From an uncultured Steroidobacter sp. (lineage in GTDB: Bacteria; Pseudomonadota; Gammaproteobacteria; Steroidobacterales; Steroidobacteraceae), in assembly GCA_946478975.1 (NCBI GenBank), contig CAMLEO010000048.1:1-32356 (forward strand): a stretch of DNA of 32,356 nucleotides, written 5' to 3'. The notes beneath the pieces are model-generated. The model made no database searches and had not been told where the DNA came from. It saw nothing but the letters and a program-made list of their open reading frames with translations. Positions 23,065 through 32,356 of the stretch are shown here, one piece after another (the first letter of the stretch is position 1; each line of letters begins with the position of its first letter). The translations under genes were made by a program, and so were the position numbers.

Positions 23065-23629
23065 ATGCACACTTCCAACCTAGCGCGCCCACGTGCCATG
23101 AAGCTGACCGACGGAGCTTTGTTTGCATCCCTGTACTCGGAGTTACGGCAGCTGGCGCAAAGCGCTCTACGTCGCAGCGGTCCGCATCTGACGATCAGTC
23201 CGACCACCCTGTTGCACGAGGCCTACCTGAACATCGCCAACCGCGGCGATTTGCAGTTTCCCGATCGTTTCCATTTCATGGCGTACGCCTCGCGTGCCAT
23301 GCGTGGGTTGATCATCGACTACGCCCGGGAGCGGCGTGCGCAGAAGCGAGGCGCCGGCTTCGAGATCCTCTCGCTGCCCACCGAGCTGCCGCAGTTGATT
23401 GCGCAGGAAAACGAGCTCGGTCCGCTCAGCGATGCGCTCGATGAGCTCGCGGTGCTGGAGCCGTGGCTCGCGCAGCTGGTCGATCTGAAATTCTTTTGCG
23501 GCTTTTCCTTCGACGAAATCGCCGCGATGAGATGCGTATCGGAACGCACCGTGCGCCGTGACTGGAATAAAGTGCGTCTATATCTTCACGAGGTGCTGCG
23601 TGGGGCCGGCGGCCCGACAACGCCCACGG

Positions 23630-23637
<8 letters not shown>
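23065..23637 (+). CDS. ECF RNA polymerase sigma factor
   Basis: A 190-residue extracytoplasmic-function sigma factor that would direct RNA polymerase to its own promoters. Region 2 is seen in TTLLHEAYLNIANRG with FHFMAYASRAMRGLIIDYAR. Region 4 is seen in LVDLKFFCGFSFDEIAAMRC with VSERTVRRDWNKVRLYLHEV, the recognition helix. The sequence type (ELRQLAQSALRRSG near the start, RDW in region 4) belongs to the sigma group that sits beside Ser/Thr kinases instead of anti-sigma factors. In a studied Vibrio pair of this kind, the kinase phosphorylates and activates the sigma factor. The ATG at 23065 follows GGTGA by five bases. A later ATG (23098) lacks any site. Its stop overlaps the kinase start. 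Confidence 0.92.
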
Positions 23638-26335
<2,698 letters not shown>

Positions 26336-26340
26336 GTGAC

Positions 26341-26346
26341 TATAAT
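26341..26346 (+). promoter_or_regulatory. Consensus -10 box (TATAAT) for the AbiE unit
   Basis: A perfect TATAAT stands directly after the first palindrome, in an otherwise GC-rich region, 59 nt before the antitoxin start codon. No good -35 hexamer is visible at 16-18 nt spacing (the region reads CTGCTA). The repressor bound at the palindrome would cover the spacer between -35 and -10. Confidence 0.55.
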
Positions 26347-26398
26347 GCACATTCTATAAACCCAGGGGTTGCGTGAGGTTTACAAAACTCGTACTTTT

Positions 26399-26414
26399 GT
26401 CACTATGAGTGACT
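26399..26414. promoter_or_regulatory. Operator-like palindrome 2 of the AbiE unit
   Basis: GTCAC, five bases (TATGA), then GTGAC, followed by T as in the first copy. It lies 73 bp downstream of the matching point of palindrome 1 (about seven helix turns) and contains the antitoxin ATG (26405). Binding here would block transcription elongation or translation initiation. Confidence 0.6.
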
Positions 26415-27226
26415 CAATCGAGGGGAAATTGAACCGCCTCATGGTAACCCTGGGCGATACCACCCTGGTCTCCAGCCGCTGGCTGCGTGCCCACGGCTAC
26501 CCCAGCAATCTTGTCGCCCGCTATATGGCGAGCGGCTGGCTGCAGTCACCGACGCGCGGAGTCTACCTCCGCAAAGGCGGCAAGCTGACATGGGAAGGCG
26601 TCGTGCTCACACTACAGTTGCTAGAGCAACTCCCTCTCCACATCGGTGGCCGATTCGCGCTGGCCCGCCAGGGTCATGAACACTATCTGCGGCTGGGCGA
26701 GTCGGCGACTGTGACGCTATACGGTCCCGAGAAGTTGCCAGCCTGGGCACGCAAGCTGCCGCTCCGCGAGCGCGTGCAGGCGTGCGGCAAAGACCCGTTT
26801 GACTGGCCACCACTCTCCTTCAGCGCCGATACGCCCGACTCGACATTGAATGCACACGGACTCGAACGCGTGGCAGACGACACGAGCGCGGCCGGCATCG
26901 TCTTCTCCAGTCCCGAGCGCGCAACACTTGAACTGTGCGACGAAACACCGGACAGCGCACTGGTGCATGAAGTGAATGCGATCATGCAGGGACTTGCCAC
27001 GCTGCGGCCGCAACTCGTCAGCACGTTGCTACAGCACTGCGTCAGCATCAAGGCCAAACGATTGTTCCTCGCCCTCGCAAGTCGCCATCGTCACGCGTGG
27101 CTGCCGCACGTGAGTCTGCAGAACGTGGACCTCGGACGCGGCAAACGCGTGCTCGTTCGTGGAGGCAAACTAAACAACAAATATCAGATCACGCTGCCCG
27201 CTGACCTCGATGAACAACTGGGATAA
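26405..27226 (+). CDS. AbiEi-type antitoxin of a type IV toxin-antitoxin system
   Basis: A 273-residue antitoxin and transcriptional regulator. The N-terminus has a winged-helix-like segment (GKLNRLMVTLG, then SSRWLRAHGYPSNLVARYMA and GWLQSPTRGVYLRKG). Then comes the AbiEi body with LPLHIGGRFALARQGHEHYL, PEKLPAWARKLPL and GIVFSSPERATLELCDETPD, ending NKYQITLPADLDEQLG. In the family, the antitoxin counteracts the toxin without binding it and represses the operon by binding inverted repeats. The ATG at 26405 lies inside the second palindrome and lacks a ribosome-binding site. The in-frame TTG at 26369 would add twelve residues but also has no good site. The toxin gene overlaps it by 17 nt. Confidence 0.9.
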   Translation: MSDSIEGKLNRLMVTLGDTTLVSSRWLRAHGYPSNLVARYMASGWLQSPTRGVYLRKGGKLTWEGVVLTLQLLEQLPLHIGGRFALARQGHEHYLRLGESATVTLYGPEKLPAWARKLPLRERVQACGKDPFDWPPLSFSADTPDSTLNAHGLERVADDTSAAGIVFSSPERATLELCDETPDSALVHEVNAIMQGLATLRPQLVSTLLQHCVSIKAKRLFLALASRHRHAWLPHVSLQNVDLGRGKRVLVRGGKLNNKYQITLPADLDEQLG

Positions 27227-28142
27227 ACGTTACGCCGAGCGCGTGAAACTGCTGGTCGAGATTCTGCCAACGCTGGCGGAAGAGAAGCGCTTTGCGTTGA
27301 AGGGCGGAACGGCCATCAATCTCTTCGAACATGATCTGCCACGCCTCTCCGTCGATATCGACCTGACATGGCTGCCCGTCGGCGAGTTTGCCAAAGACGT
27401 ACAGGAAATCTCCGCAGCGCTGGAAACCATCGGCGAGAAACTGCGCTTCGGACGGCCGCGACTGCAGGTACAAACCAGCGGAACCGAAGCGGCGGGCACA
27501 CATCGGCTGATTGCGAGCCGCAACCGTTCGCGCGTACAGATCGAGACGACACCTGTGATGCGAGGCACTGTTCATCCCGTGCGGACCATGCGCGTGCGTC
27601 CGGGCGTCGAGCGCGATTTTGGGTTCGCCGAGATGCAGGTGCTGGACTTCGCGGACCTCTATGCCGGAAAGCTCTCCGCAGCACTGTCGCGCCAGCACCC
27701 TCGAGATCTGTTCGACATGCAACCTTTGCTGGACGATGGGCGCATCGATGAACGCCTGTGGCGAACGTTCCTCGTCTATCTCACCTGCAGCCCGAAGCCC
27801 GCCGCAGAGATGCTGGCTCCGCCGGAGCCGCGGGATTTCGAGCAGACGTTCACGGCGCATTTTCAGGGCATGACTGCGCAGCCAGTCACGGCCGCTTCTC
27901 TCCTCGATGTGCGAGCACGACTTCTGCAGCGCATCTCCGAATTGCTCGATGCGCCGTCGCGCGCATTCCTCGAATCCATCGAGCGCGAAGCGCCCGACTT
28001 CGGGCTCATCGGGCTTGCGCACGCCTCTGAATTACCCGGTGTGCGTCGTAAGCTCACCAACCTTAGACAGCGATCGGCTGTGAAGCGTGCAGCCGACTAT
28101 GAGCAACTCGCCCATGCTCTCGGCCTTCGCAGTTCAACATAG
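27210..28142 (+). CDS. AbiEii-type nucleotidyltransferase toxin
   Basis: A 310-residue protein of the AbiEii/AbiGii toxin family, nucleotidyltransferases that stop growth, with GTP-dependent or tRNA-modifying activity reported for some members. The key motifs are present: FALKGGTAINLFEHD (GG-T/S motif), LSVDIDLTW (D-x-D catalytic acids), FADLYAGKLSAALSRQHPRD with the conserved Lys, and RDLFDM. It starts at the ATG at 27210, inside the last codons of the antitoxin (17-nt overlap), so the two are translationally coupled. The gene appears intact. Systems of this type can abort phage infection or stabilise DNA. Here the unit is chromosomal-looking, with no integrase nearby. Confidence 0.92.
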   Translation: MNNWDKRYAERVKLLVEILPTLAEEKRFALKGGTAINLFEHDLPRLSVDIDLTWLPVGEFAKDVQEISAALETIGEKLRFGRPRLQVQTSGTEAAGTHRLIASRNRSRVQIETTPVMRGTVHPVRTMRVRPGVERDFGFAEMQVLDFADLYAGKLSAALSRQHPRDLFDMQPLLDDGRIDERLWRTFLVYLTCSPKPAAEMLAPPEPRDFEQTFTAHFQGMTAQPVTAASLLDVRARLLQRISELLDAPSRAFLESIEREAPDFGLIGLAHASELPGVRRKLTNLRQRSAVKRAADYEQLAHALGLRSST

Positions 28143-28232
28143 AACTCGCGCCGCTGTCCTGTGATGAAGCCTGCGCCTCACTTGCGAGAAACAAGCACGT
28201 GCCGACGAGATCCTCTGATTGACCCGCGAACA
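28143..28232. other. Convergent spacer, no clear terminator
   Basis: The 90 nt between the convergent toxin and allophanate hydrolase genes shows no strong hairpin with a T-run. A weak inverted repeat AGTTC and GAACT (28131-28146) surrounds the toxin stop codon but is too short to call. Confidence 0.3.
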
Positions 28233-30077
28233 TCAAGCGCTGAGGCTCTTCAGATAGGCGCGCCAGTTGCCGAAGGATGTGATGTCCTTCGCCCCTGAGA
28301 TGCCATGATTTTCGCAGATGAAGCCGGGAACGCGTGTGCCATCCGCGAGTTCGACTTTGCCGATGCCCAGCGGGGCCGGAATGCCGGCGACGAAGGAGCC
28401 GAAGTGTTCGGCGGGGACGGACCAGACTTCGACATCGATGGCTGCACCGTCGGTCTCGACGCGCACCAGGCCCGGACGAAACGGCGGACCGCCCGGCAGC
28501 GCATAGAAACGATAATGAGGGGCCGTGTGTGTTCGGCTCAGGAGTGTAGAACCGCGGCTCGTGAGTTGATGATTGAGCGGCAGGCCTTCGAGATGCGCGC
28601 CGCAGACGGCAACCGGGATGCGATCCGATGTTCCTTCGCTCGCGATGGCTGCCATGCTGCTGGCGGGAAGCGAAATATCCAGCGCGCCGAGCTTGTCGAC
28701 GCTTGCCCGATGCATGCGGTCGGCCAGCATGAGCAGTTGCGCTTCGCTCCATGCGGTGCCGATCAGCGTGATGCCGAAGGGCAAAGTATCGTTGCGGAAC
28801 CCGGCGGGAACGGCGACCGCGGCGAGGTCGAGGAAGTTGACGAAGTTCGTGTAGAAGCCGAGATTCGAGTTGAGTCGGATGGGATCCGCGTTCACATCGA
28901 CGATGCGATAGATCGTGCCGGCCGTCGGCGTAACGAGCAAGTCGATCTCACCCCACGCTTCGGCCGCCGCTCGCTTCGCCGCCATCAATTGGTGCTGACT
29001 GCGGAATGCATCGGCGGCGCTGAGATCGCGGCTCGCGGCGATCAACTGACGGGTCACTGGATGAACTGACTCGGGCTGCCGCTCGATGAACTCCCCGACT
29101 GCGACGTAACGTTCCGCGATGAAGGCACCTTCGTAGAGAAGTTTCGCTGCCGCGCGAAACGGCGCAAAGTCGATCACTACGCGCTGACCGCCAAGAGACT
29201 CCAGGCGAGCCGCCGCTTCGTCGAACAGGCGTGCGTACTCGCTGTCGCCAAAGAATTCGAGCTGATCGGCGCGTGGCACGCCGAAGCGAAACGTTCGCAC
29301 AGCGCTTGCTCGGGCTCCAGTCGATCCACGCACCGGCGCTTTGCGCGAGTACGCGTCAGCGGCATCGTAGCCGCCCGCCACCGCCAGCACGCCAGCTGCG
29401 TCACCCGACGTCAACGAAAATATAGATACACAATCGATCGAGCGGCACGCCGGCACGACGCCGCGGGTGCTGAGATTCCCGCACGTTGGCTTGAGGCCGA
29501 TGATGTTATTGAAGCCTGCAGGCACGCGCCCGGAGCCCGCTGTGTCAGTGCCTAGAGAAAAGCTCACGAGCCCGCTCGCCACGGCGACCGCCGAACCTGA
29601 GCTCGAACCGCCCGACACATACGCGTCGTTGAAGGCGTTCTGGCAAGCGCCGTACGGCGAGCGCGTGCCAACGAGCCCGGTCGCAAACTGATCGAGATTG
29701 GTCTTGCCGATCGGCACCGCGCCCGCATCGATCAGCCTTTGCACGACGAACGCCGATTCGTGCGGTGTATATGCGTAATCGGGACACCCCGCGGTCGTCG
29801 GCATGCCTGCTAGATCGATATTGTCTTTGATCGCAAACGGCACGCCGTAAAGAGGCAGCGAATCGGGCGCTTTGCCGTCGAGCGCCCGAGCGTATTCGAG
29901 CACTCGTTCGCGTGACAGCCGATGGATCCAAACGTGACGCTCGGGAGCTGCATCGATGCCGTCGAGCACGGCGCCGAGCAGTTCGCTCACGCTGAAACGC
30001 TTCGCGCGATATGCGTCGAGCAATTCGCCGATTGCCAGCGACCGCAATCCACCGGGCAACGAAATAACATTGTTCAT
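28233..30077 (-). CDS. atzF: Allophanate hydrolase
   Basis: A 614-residue enzyme that hydrolyses allophanate to ammonia and carbon dioxide, the second step of the ATP-dependent urea pathway. The N-terminal amidase domain shows the Ser-cisSer-Lys triad: Lys 84 ([10 protein letters not shown]), Ser 158 ([15 protein letters not shown]) and Ser 182 ([17 protein letters not shown]). The spacings of 74 and 24 residues match characterised AtzF enzymes. The C-terminal domain (from about residue 480, [16 protein letters not shown], then [17 protein letters not shown], and [20 protein letters not shown]) is the small allophanate-hydrolase domain. The ATG at 30077 overlaps the urea carboxylase stop in an ATGA, so translation is coupled. 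The frame continues upstream, but only as antisense-like low-complexity sequence. Confidence 0.95.
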   Translation of the reverse strand: MNNVISLPGGLRSLAIGELLDAYRAKRFSVSELLGAVLDGIDAAPERHVWIHRLSRERVLEYARALDGKAPDSLPLYGVPFAIKDNIDLAGMPTTAGCPDYAYTPHESAFVVQRLIDAGAVPIGKTNLDQFATGLVGTRSPYGACQNAFNDAYVSGGSSSGSAVAVASGLVSFSLGTDTAGSGRVPAGFNNIIGLKPTCGNLSTRGVVPACRSIDCVSIFSLTSGDAAGVLAVAGGYDAADAYSRKAPVRGSTGARASAVRTFRFGVPRADQLEFFGDSEYARLFDEAAARLESLGGQRVVIDFAPFRAAAKLLYEGAFIAERYVAVGEFIERQPESVHPVTRQLIAASRDLSAADAFRSQHQLMAAKRAAAEAWGEIDLLVTPTAGTIYRIVDVNADPIRLNSNLGFYTNFVNFLDLAAVAVPAGFRNDTLPFGITLIGTAWSEAQLLMLADRMHRASVDKLGALDISLPASSMAAIASEGTSDRIPVAVCGAHLEGLPLNHQLTSRGSTLLSRTHTAPHYRFYALPGGPPFRPGLVRVETDGAAIDVEVWSVPAEHFGSFVAGIPAPLGIGKVELADGTRVPGFICENHGISGAKDITSFGNWRAYLKSLSA

Positions 30078-32356
30078 AGGGGCCTCAACACCAGCACCGT
30101 CTCGCCCGCGGACACCGTGCGCCCGCGAGCCGTGCGAATCTCCACGACCTCGGCCCCATGATCCGCTGCAATCGGGACTTCCATTTTCATCGCCTCGACG
30201 ATGACGAGCGTGTCTCCGGCTGCAACACGCGCACCGGCAGCAACGCTCACCTGCCACACGCTGCCGGTCACAGGCGCACCCACAGCAACACAACCATCGG
30301 GAACATCACCATTCCCCAGCGGGCCCGATGAAGACGATGGCTCCGATTCGACAACCATTGCCCCGCTGTTCCGCCATTGCTCACGCTCGGCTTCAAACGC
30401 CGCCTGCTGGCGCGCTTTGAACTGAGCGATCGAGCTCGCATGAGCGTCGAGAAAGCGCCGCTGCTCACTCAACCTCAACGTGGTGTTTTCAATGCGCAGC
30501 TGAAACCGCCCATGTGGAAAATCATCGCGCATCTTCAGCAGTTCGTCCGCGCTCACCGGATAGAAACGGATCTGATCGAAGAACCGCAGCAGCCACTGCT
30601 GCCCGTCGCGAGAGTCCTGCGTTTGCCGATAGCGATTCCACATCTGCACCGTGCGTCCGACGAACTGGTAGCCGCCCGGCCCTTCCATGCCATACACGCA
30701 CAGATACGCACCGCCGATGCCAACTGCATTCTCCGGAGTCCAGGTCCGCGCCGGATTGTATTTGGTGGTCACGAGCCGATGACGTGGGTCGAGTGGCGTG
30801 GCAACAGGCGCGCCGAGATATACATCGCCCAAACCCATAACAAGATAGCTCGCCTCGAACACGATGCGCTTGACGTCGTCGACGGAGTCGAGCCCATTGA
30901 TGCGCCGGATGAACTCGATGTTACTCGGGCACCACGGCGCGTCGGCGCGCACCGACTGCATGTACTTGTCTATTGCGAGCCGCGTAGCTGGATCATCCCA
31001 CGACAGCGGCAGATGCACGATGCGACTGGGCACTTCGAGCTCTTCCAGCGCCGGCAGCGATGTATGTATATCGAGCAGCAATCGAAGCATCCGCGCTTGT
31101 GAGATTGCGCGCGAATCGAAGTGAATTTGCAGCGACCGGATGCCCGGCGTCAGATCGATGATCGATGCAACACGCCGCGCTTCGAGCGCCTGCATCAGCG
31201 CGTGCACACGGAAACGCAGTTCGAGATCCAGCACCGGCGGCCCAAACTCGACCAGGACGTAATCCTCACCGGATTGCCGCACGCACAGCGCGTCGTTCCC
31301 CTCGCCCGCCTGATACAGCACTGACGACATGCAAGGCGCGGCATCGTCGATACTGATCGGCGCCGCATGCGGCGCCTCCAGCCTGGCGATGCTCTCGTCC
31401 TGCACCTCGCGCAGCGCGACTGCCTGTTCGCATGAGATGCAGCGAAATCGAATGCGATCGCCGGGCCGAAGCTGACCGAGCTTCCACAGATCCGCACGCG
31501 CCACGATCGCCGGACACACGAAGCCGCCGAGGCTCGGACCATCGGGCCCGAGAATCACAGGCATGTCGCCGGTGTAGTCCACTGCACCGATTGCGTACGC
31601 GTTGTCGTGCACGTTCGATGGATGCAGGCCGGCTTCGCCGCCATCCATGCGTGCCCACGTCGGCTTCGGCCCGATCAAGCGCACGCCGGTGCGGCTGGAG
31701 TTGTAGTGAACTTCCCAATCGGCGTCGTAGAACGCTCGCATGTCGTCGTCGGTAAAGAAGTCCGGCGCGCCGTGCGGACCCGGCGTCACAGCGATGTTCC
31801 ATTGTTTGCTGTATTGGGGAATCAACTCGCTTGGCGCAGGACATGCCGCATCCGGTGATGATCGAGGCACGGACAGTCTCAGCACGTCACCCGTGCGCAG
31901 CGCGCGACCCACGTGACCGCCGAACATTCCCAGCGTGAAAGTAGCTTTGCTGCCGAGATAAGGCGGCACGACCAAACCGCCTTCGACTGCGAGATACGTT
32001 CGCTGCCCCGCGCCCTGAATGCCGCCGATTGTGAGCACACCGCCTGCGGGCACGCGTACAGGTTGCCAGTACGGCACGGCACGTCCATCGATGGTTGCGG
32101 TCATGTGTGCACCGGTGAGCACGATCGACGTTTCGATGCCGAACTTCAACGTCGGCCCCATGCCCGTCAGTTCGAGCGCCGCGCACGCCTCCTCATTGCC
32201 GACGATTCGATTCGCGAGCCGGAACGCCAGTGCATCCATCGGTCCTGACGGCGGCACGCCGACGTTCCAGTAGCCGAGCCGCCCCGGATATTCCTGCACC
32301 GTCGAATGAGTGCCCGGCTTCAGCACTTCAATCGAGAGCACCGGCAGCTCGAAGGT
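30074..32356 (-). CDS. uca: Urea carboxylase, N-terminal part outside the window
   Basis: The C-terminal 760 residues of a biotin-dependent enzyme that carboxylates urea to allophanate using ATP. In order: a KipA-like/AHS2 domain from [15 protein letters not shown] through [20 protein letters not shown], with [17 protein letters not shown]; then a KipI-like/AHS1 domain (from about [20 protein letters not shown], later [20 protein letters not shown], then [20 protein letters not shown]); and a biotinyl domain with [13 protein letters not shown] (biotin Lys codon at 30185-30187). The biotin-carboxylase domain must lie beyond position 32356, since the frame runs open to the edge. It is followed immediately by allophanate hydrolase through a 4-nt overlap, as in other urea amidolyase operons. 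No start codon inside the window is proposed. Confidence 0.95.
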   Translation of the reverse strand, partial: TFELPVLSIEVLKPGTHSTVQEYPGRLGYWNVGVPPSGPMDALAFRLANRIVGNEEACAALELTGMGPTLKFGIETSIVLTGAHMTATIDGRAVPYWQPVRVPAGGVLTIGGIQGAGQRTYLAVEGGLVVPPYLGSKATFTLGMFGGHVGRALRTGDVLRLSVPRSSPDAACPAPSELIPQYSKQWNIAVTPGPHGAPDFFTDDDMRAFYDADWEVHYNSSRTGVRLIGPKPTWARMDGGEAGLHPSNVHDNAYAIGAVDYTGDMPVILGPDGPSLGGFVCPAIVARADLWKLGQLRPGDRIRFRCISCEQAVALREVQDESIARLEAPHAAPISIDDAAPCMSSVLYQAGEGNDALCVRQSGEDYVLVEFGPPVLDLELRFRVHALMQALEARRVASIIDLTPGIRSLQIHFDSRAISQARMLRLLLDIHTSLPALEELEVPSRIVHLPLSWDDPATRLAIDKYMQSVRADAPWCPSNIEFIRRINGLDSVDDVKRIVFEASYLVMGLGDVYLGAPVATPLDPRHRLVTTKYNPARTWTPENAVGIGGAYLCVYGMEGPGGYQFVGRTVQMWNRYRQTQDSRDGQQWLLRFFDQIRFYPVSADELLKMRDDFPHGRFQLRIENTTLRLSEQRRFLDAHASSIAQFKARQQAAFEAEREQWRNSGAMVVESEPSSSSGPLGNGDVPDGCVAVGAPVTGSVWQVSVAAGARVAAGDTLVIVEAMKMEVPIAADHGAEVVEIRTARGRTVSAGETVLVLRPL

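Noticed and set aside
28131..28146. AGTTC/GAACT hairpin at the AbiEii stop as a terminator
   Set aside because: Only five base pairs with a six-base loop and no T-run.
28063..29069. Frames 28063-28752 (-) and 28305-29069 (+)
   Set aside because: They are shadows of the toxin and allophanate hydrolase genes with no recognisable domain.
28233..30293. Longer allophanate hydrolase start at 30293
   Set aside because: The extra residues are Cys/Arg-rich shadow sequence of the urea carboxylase biotinyl domain; the ATGA overlap at 30077 is the natural start.

Overview
The window looks like a chromosomal stretch from a GC-rich gammaproteobacterium. The mix of a long TonB-dependent receptor, an ECF sigma factor coupled to a Ser/Thr kinase with a TPR-like tail, a giant RHS/YD-repeat protein and a urea carboxylase/allophanate hydrolase pair would fit Steroidobacter-like or Xanthomonas-like bacteria. 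That placement is inference from gene content only. No rRNA, tRNA, CRISPR array, transposase or integrase was seen.

Layout. Positions 1-4355 hold housekeeping and accessory genes: a methyl-accepting chemotaxis protein cut by the left edge (-), a DoxX-like membrane protein (-), a YciI-like small protein (+), a MarC/YhgN-type membrane protein (-), and a DUF4917-type gene (-) interrupted by one in-frame TGA. Positions 4445-18478 (-) are a single 14-kb gene for a 4677-residue RHS/YD-repeat protein. It carries five Ig/cadherin-like domains inserted in the YD array, a LysM domain and an unrecognised C-terminal module. Upstream of it on the same strand come a TonB-dependent receptor (18567-21485), an AraC-family regulator (21571-22518) and a small exported DUF4920-like protein (22525-22893).

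From 22894 the strand flips. An ECF sigma factor (23065-23637) overlaps by 8 nt a transmembrane Ser/Thr kinase (23630-26335), which makes a likely phospho-signalling pair. Right at the kinase stop codon begins an AbiE type IV toxin-antitoxin unit (antitoxin 26405-27226, toxin 27210-28142, overlapping by 17 nt). Two nearly identical palindromes, 73 bp apart, flank its promoter, one beside a TATAAT box and the other over the antitoxin start codon. They are good candidates for autoregulatory operators. The right end is an ATP-dependent urea degradation operon on the minus strand: urea carboxylase (N-terminal part outside the window) overlapping allophanate hydrolase by 4 nt, which together turn urea into ammonia and CO2 through allophanate.

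The observations most worth following up are the giant RHS protein with its unrecognised C-terminal domain (a His-Gly and Ala-Cys pair of motifs hints at a cysteine-peptidase-like fold), the nonsense codon in the adjacent DUF4917 gene at a position that is probably a tryptophan, and the twin operator-like palindromes of the AbiE system.
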